6,453 bases of DNA from an uncultured Oscillospiraceae bacterium (GTDB taxonomy: Bacteria > Bacillota > Clostridia > Oscillospirales > Ruminococcaceae), in the NCBI GenBank assembly GCA_900552945.1, contig USBI01000068.1, positions 1 through 6,453 on the forward strand, in the 5' to 3' direction. Within the stretch, counting starts at the first letter, position 1. The number at the start of each line of letters is the position of its first letter. A program made the position numbers and the translations under genes. Positions 4,865 to 6,453 of the stretch are shown one piece after another. The notes beneath the pieces are model-generated. The model ran no database searches, was not told where the DNA came from, and was given only the letters and a program-made list of their open reading frames with translations.

Positions 4865-6445
4865 TTGAATCATCGATGGACAAAGCGTTTTAAAGCAACA
4901 GTGGGATTCGTTTTAAGCTTGTGTATCATATTGCTGTGCTGTTGCGGCTGCGGGTCACAGCAAGCGGAACAAATCGGTTCTCCGACTCCGGTTGAACAGG
5001 ACGGAACCTATCTTTTTACAGCAGAAGACATCGCTTACGATGAATCCTCTGGAATTTCGTACGTTGACAATATTCTTCTCGTGTTTTTTGCGCCGGATGC
5101 CACGCAGGCACAGCAACAGGCGGTGGTTGATGCGGTAGACGGTGAGGTGGCGGGCCGGCTGGATGTTGTGGGATTGTTGCAGCTCCGGGTCAGCGCCGGT
5201 ACATTTGAACAGCTGCAAGCCCTCAGTGCTTCGGTTGAACAAATGGAAGGCGTGTTAAGCGCTTCGTTTGATCTTGCGCAGCAGTACCAGACAGAATATG
5301 TGCCGGATGATCCGTTCAAACAGTCCATTTTTAACTGGTTCAATTCTTTAGACTGGGATAAGGTGGATCCGTCCGACAGCAACTGGTGGCTCACAGCCGT
5401 CGGCGCAAACCGCGCGTGGGACAACCGGGAGCGTATTCAGCCGGTTTGTGTGGGTGTTGTGGATGATGGCTTTGACACAAAGCATGAAGATCTTTCGATT
5501 GGGATTCTCAATCCGGAGGTGGCCAGTAAAGAGGATCATGGCACCCATGTATCCGGCATCATTGGCGCGGAAATGGATAATGGAAAGGGAATTGCGGGCG
5601 TAGCGACCAATGCTCAGCTTTACGGGTATGATTGGCAGCCCAACTGGATTCAGGAGATCCAGGGCGGGTGGAACACTGATTCTGCCATTTTAGCAGGCGT
5701 GATCGACTGCGTGGAGCAGGGCGGAGGCAGGGCGGTCGTTAACCTGTCGTTGGGCGCTTCTGCTAATCTGAAAGACGAAACCGATTCTTTTTCCTCCGAA
5801 GCGATTGATGCGCAGGGGAAGATCGCGTCGTCCTATCTGGTCGGGCTTCTAGCGCGGGGATATGATTTTGTAATCGTTCAAAGTGCGGGCAATGGCGCGT
5901 CCAACGGCATAGGAGTGGATTCGGTCAACAATGGTTTGTTCTGTTCCATCACAGAAGAAAACTGTGAGACGGGGGGTGGTGCTTTTACTGCGGAAGAGAT
6001 CATGGAACGGATTATTATAGTTGCGGCGTCCCGAAAACCGGATGAAAACGGCGTATATCGGCTGACTAAATTTTCCAATGGAGGAAGCGGAGTCGACCTT
6101 GCCGCACCGGGGCAGGAGATATATAGTACGGTAAAAAATGGTTATGATGAGATGAATGGTACATCCATGGCTGCACCCATGGTTTCGGGGGCTGCCGCAA
6201 TGGTATGGGGAGCGAACCAAAATCTTACGGGAATGGATGTAAAACAGATTCTGTGCGAAAATACAAGCGTTACAGTAAAAGCGAATCCGGATGTCAGCAT
6301 CTCTGGTTCATCGGAATATCCGCTGCTGAGTGTCGACCTTGCCGTGGAGGCGGCGCTTGATTACGATGTGTTTGAAGGAAAGTTTGTGAACGCTACCGCA
6401 CAGTGGGAAGGCGTTTCAGAGGAATACCTCCCTACAGTTGTTTTC
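4865..6445 (+). CDS. Lipid-anchored subtilisin-like serine protease (S8 family), 3' end missing
   Basis: 527 genuine residues are present, and the frame is open to the end of the window. The N-terminus has basic residues, a hydrophobic segment (11-24) and a Cys cluster CCCGCGS; lipidation is most likely at Cys29, so the protease should sit on the outer membrane face. Residues about 65-137 have an alternating strand/helix pattern like the inhibitory propeptide of subtilases. The catalytic domain spans about 175-500 with the full triad: Asp200 in VVDDGFDTKHEDL, His225 in DHGTHVSG, and Ser434 in NGTSMAAPMVSGAA. The oxyanion Asn343 is in QSAGNG. Asn343 and Ser434 are 91 residues apart, against 66 in subtilisin BPN', which indicates an insertion containing Cys360 and Cys367. 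After about residue 500 another domain starts and is cut. The TTG start is set by AGGGGAG upstream. Nothing shows its substrate. The last two codons, Leu-Ser, come from adapter sequence. Confidence 0.95.
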
Positions 6446-6453
6446 CTGTCTCT
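6446..6453 (+). other. Probable Nextera adapter remnant at the right end
   Basis: CTGTCTCT is the first 8 bases of the reverse complement of the Tn5 mosaic end whose forward copy is at 31-49. Eight bases alone could occur by chance, but at the very end of a contig with a full adapter at its other end it is most likely untrimmed library sequence. Confidence 0.85.

Noticed and set aside
5849..6220. Minus-strand open frames in the right part
   Set aside because: They are antisense to the subtilase catalytic domain, whose motifs are intact.

Overview
The window looks like one complete short-read assembly contig and not an excerpt from a longer chromosome. Its first 49 bases are an Illumina Nextera adapter with index, and its last 8 bases (6446-6453) match the start of the same transposase end in reverse complement. 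Genomic sequence therefore runs from about 50 to 6445, and both outermost genes are cut by the library ends, not by biology. The source is probably a low-to-mid-GC Firmicute of the class Clostridia, likely uncultured. This is inferred from strong GGAGG-type ribosome binding sites, sigma-A-like promoters, GTG and TTG starts, a CCA-encoding tRNA-Leu gene, and three consecutive genes with Gram-positive style lipoprotein signal peptides. No marker gene fixes the genus.

Left part (50-1410): a class II CCA-adding tRNA nucleotidyltransferase (cca, minus strand, C-terminus missing) is transcribed divergently from a tRNA-Leu(UAA) gene on the plus strand. The two predicted promoters overlap at their -10 boxes. 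The tRNA ends in a strong intrinsic terminator that may work in both directions, and a second hairpin lies just before the end of the next gene.

Middle (1506-3212, minus): a large lipoprotein with three homologous beta-rich repeats of about 110 residues, similar to bacterial pre-peptidase C-terminal (PPC) domains, followed by a C-terminal OmpA/MotB-like domain. That domain has lost the Asp normally used to bind peptidoglycan. A stretch of about 550 bp without a convincing gene follows.

Right part (3765-6445, plus): a 287-residue lipoprotein with a disordered Ser/Gly/Asn/Glu-rich stalk and a Cys/His-rich C-terminal domain that I do not recognise. It is followed by a clear terminator and then by a lipid-anchored subtilisin-like (S8) serine protease with its own promoter and a complete catalytic triad, cut at its 3' end by the contig end.

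The three lipoproteins are separate transcription units, so any joint function is only an inference. They would all be displayed on the outer face of the membrane: one protease, one possible cell-wall-associated scaffold with repeats of a kind often attached to secreted peptidases, and one possible metal-binding protein on a flexible stalk. I found no CRISPR array, insertion sequence, phage gene or defence system. The most useful observations are the adapter contamination, the overlapping tRNA/cca promoters, the OmpA-like domain missing its Asp, and the uncharacterised Cys/His domain.
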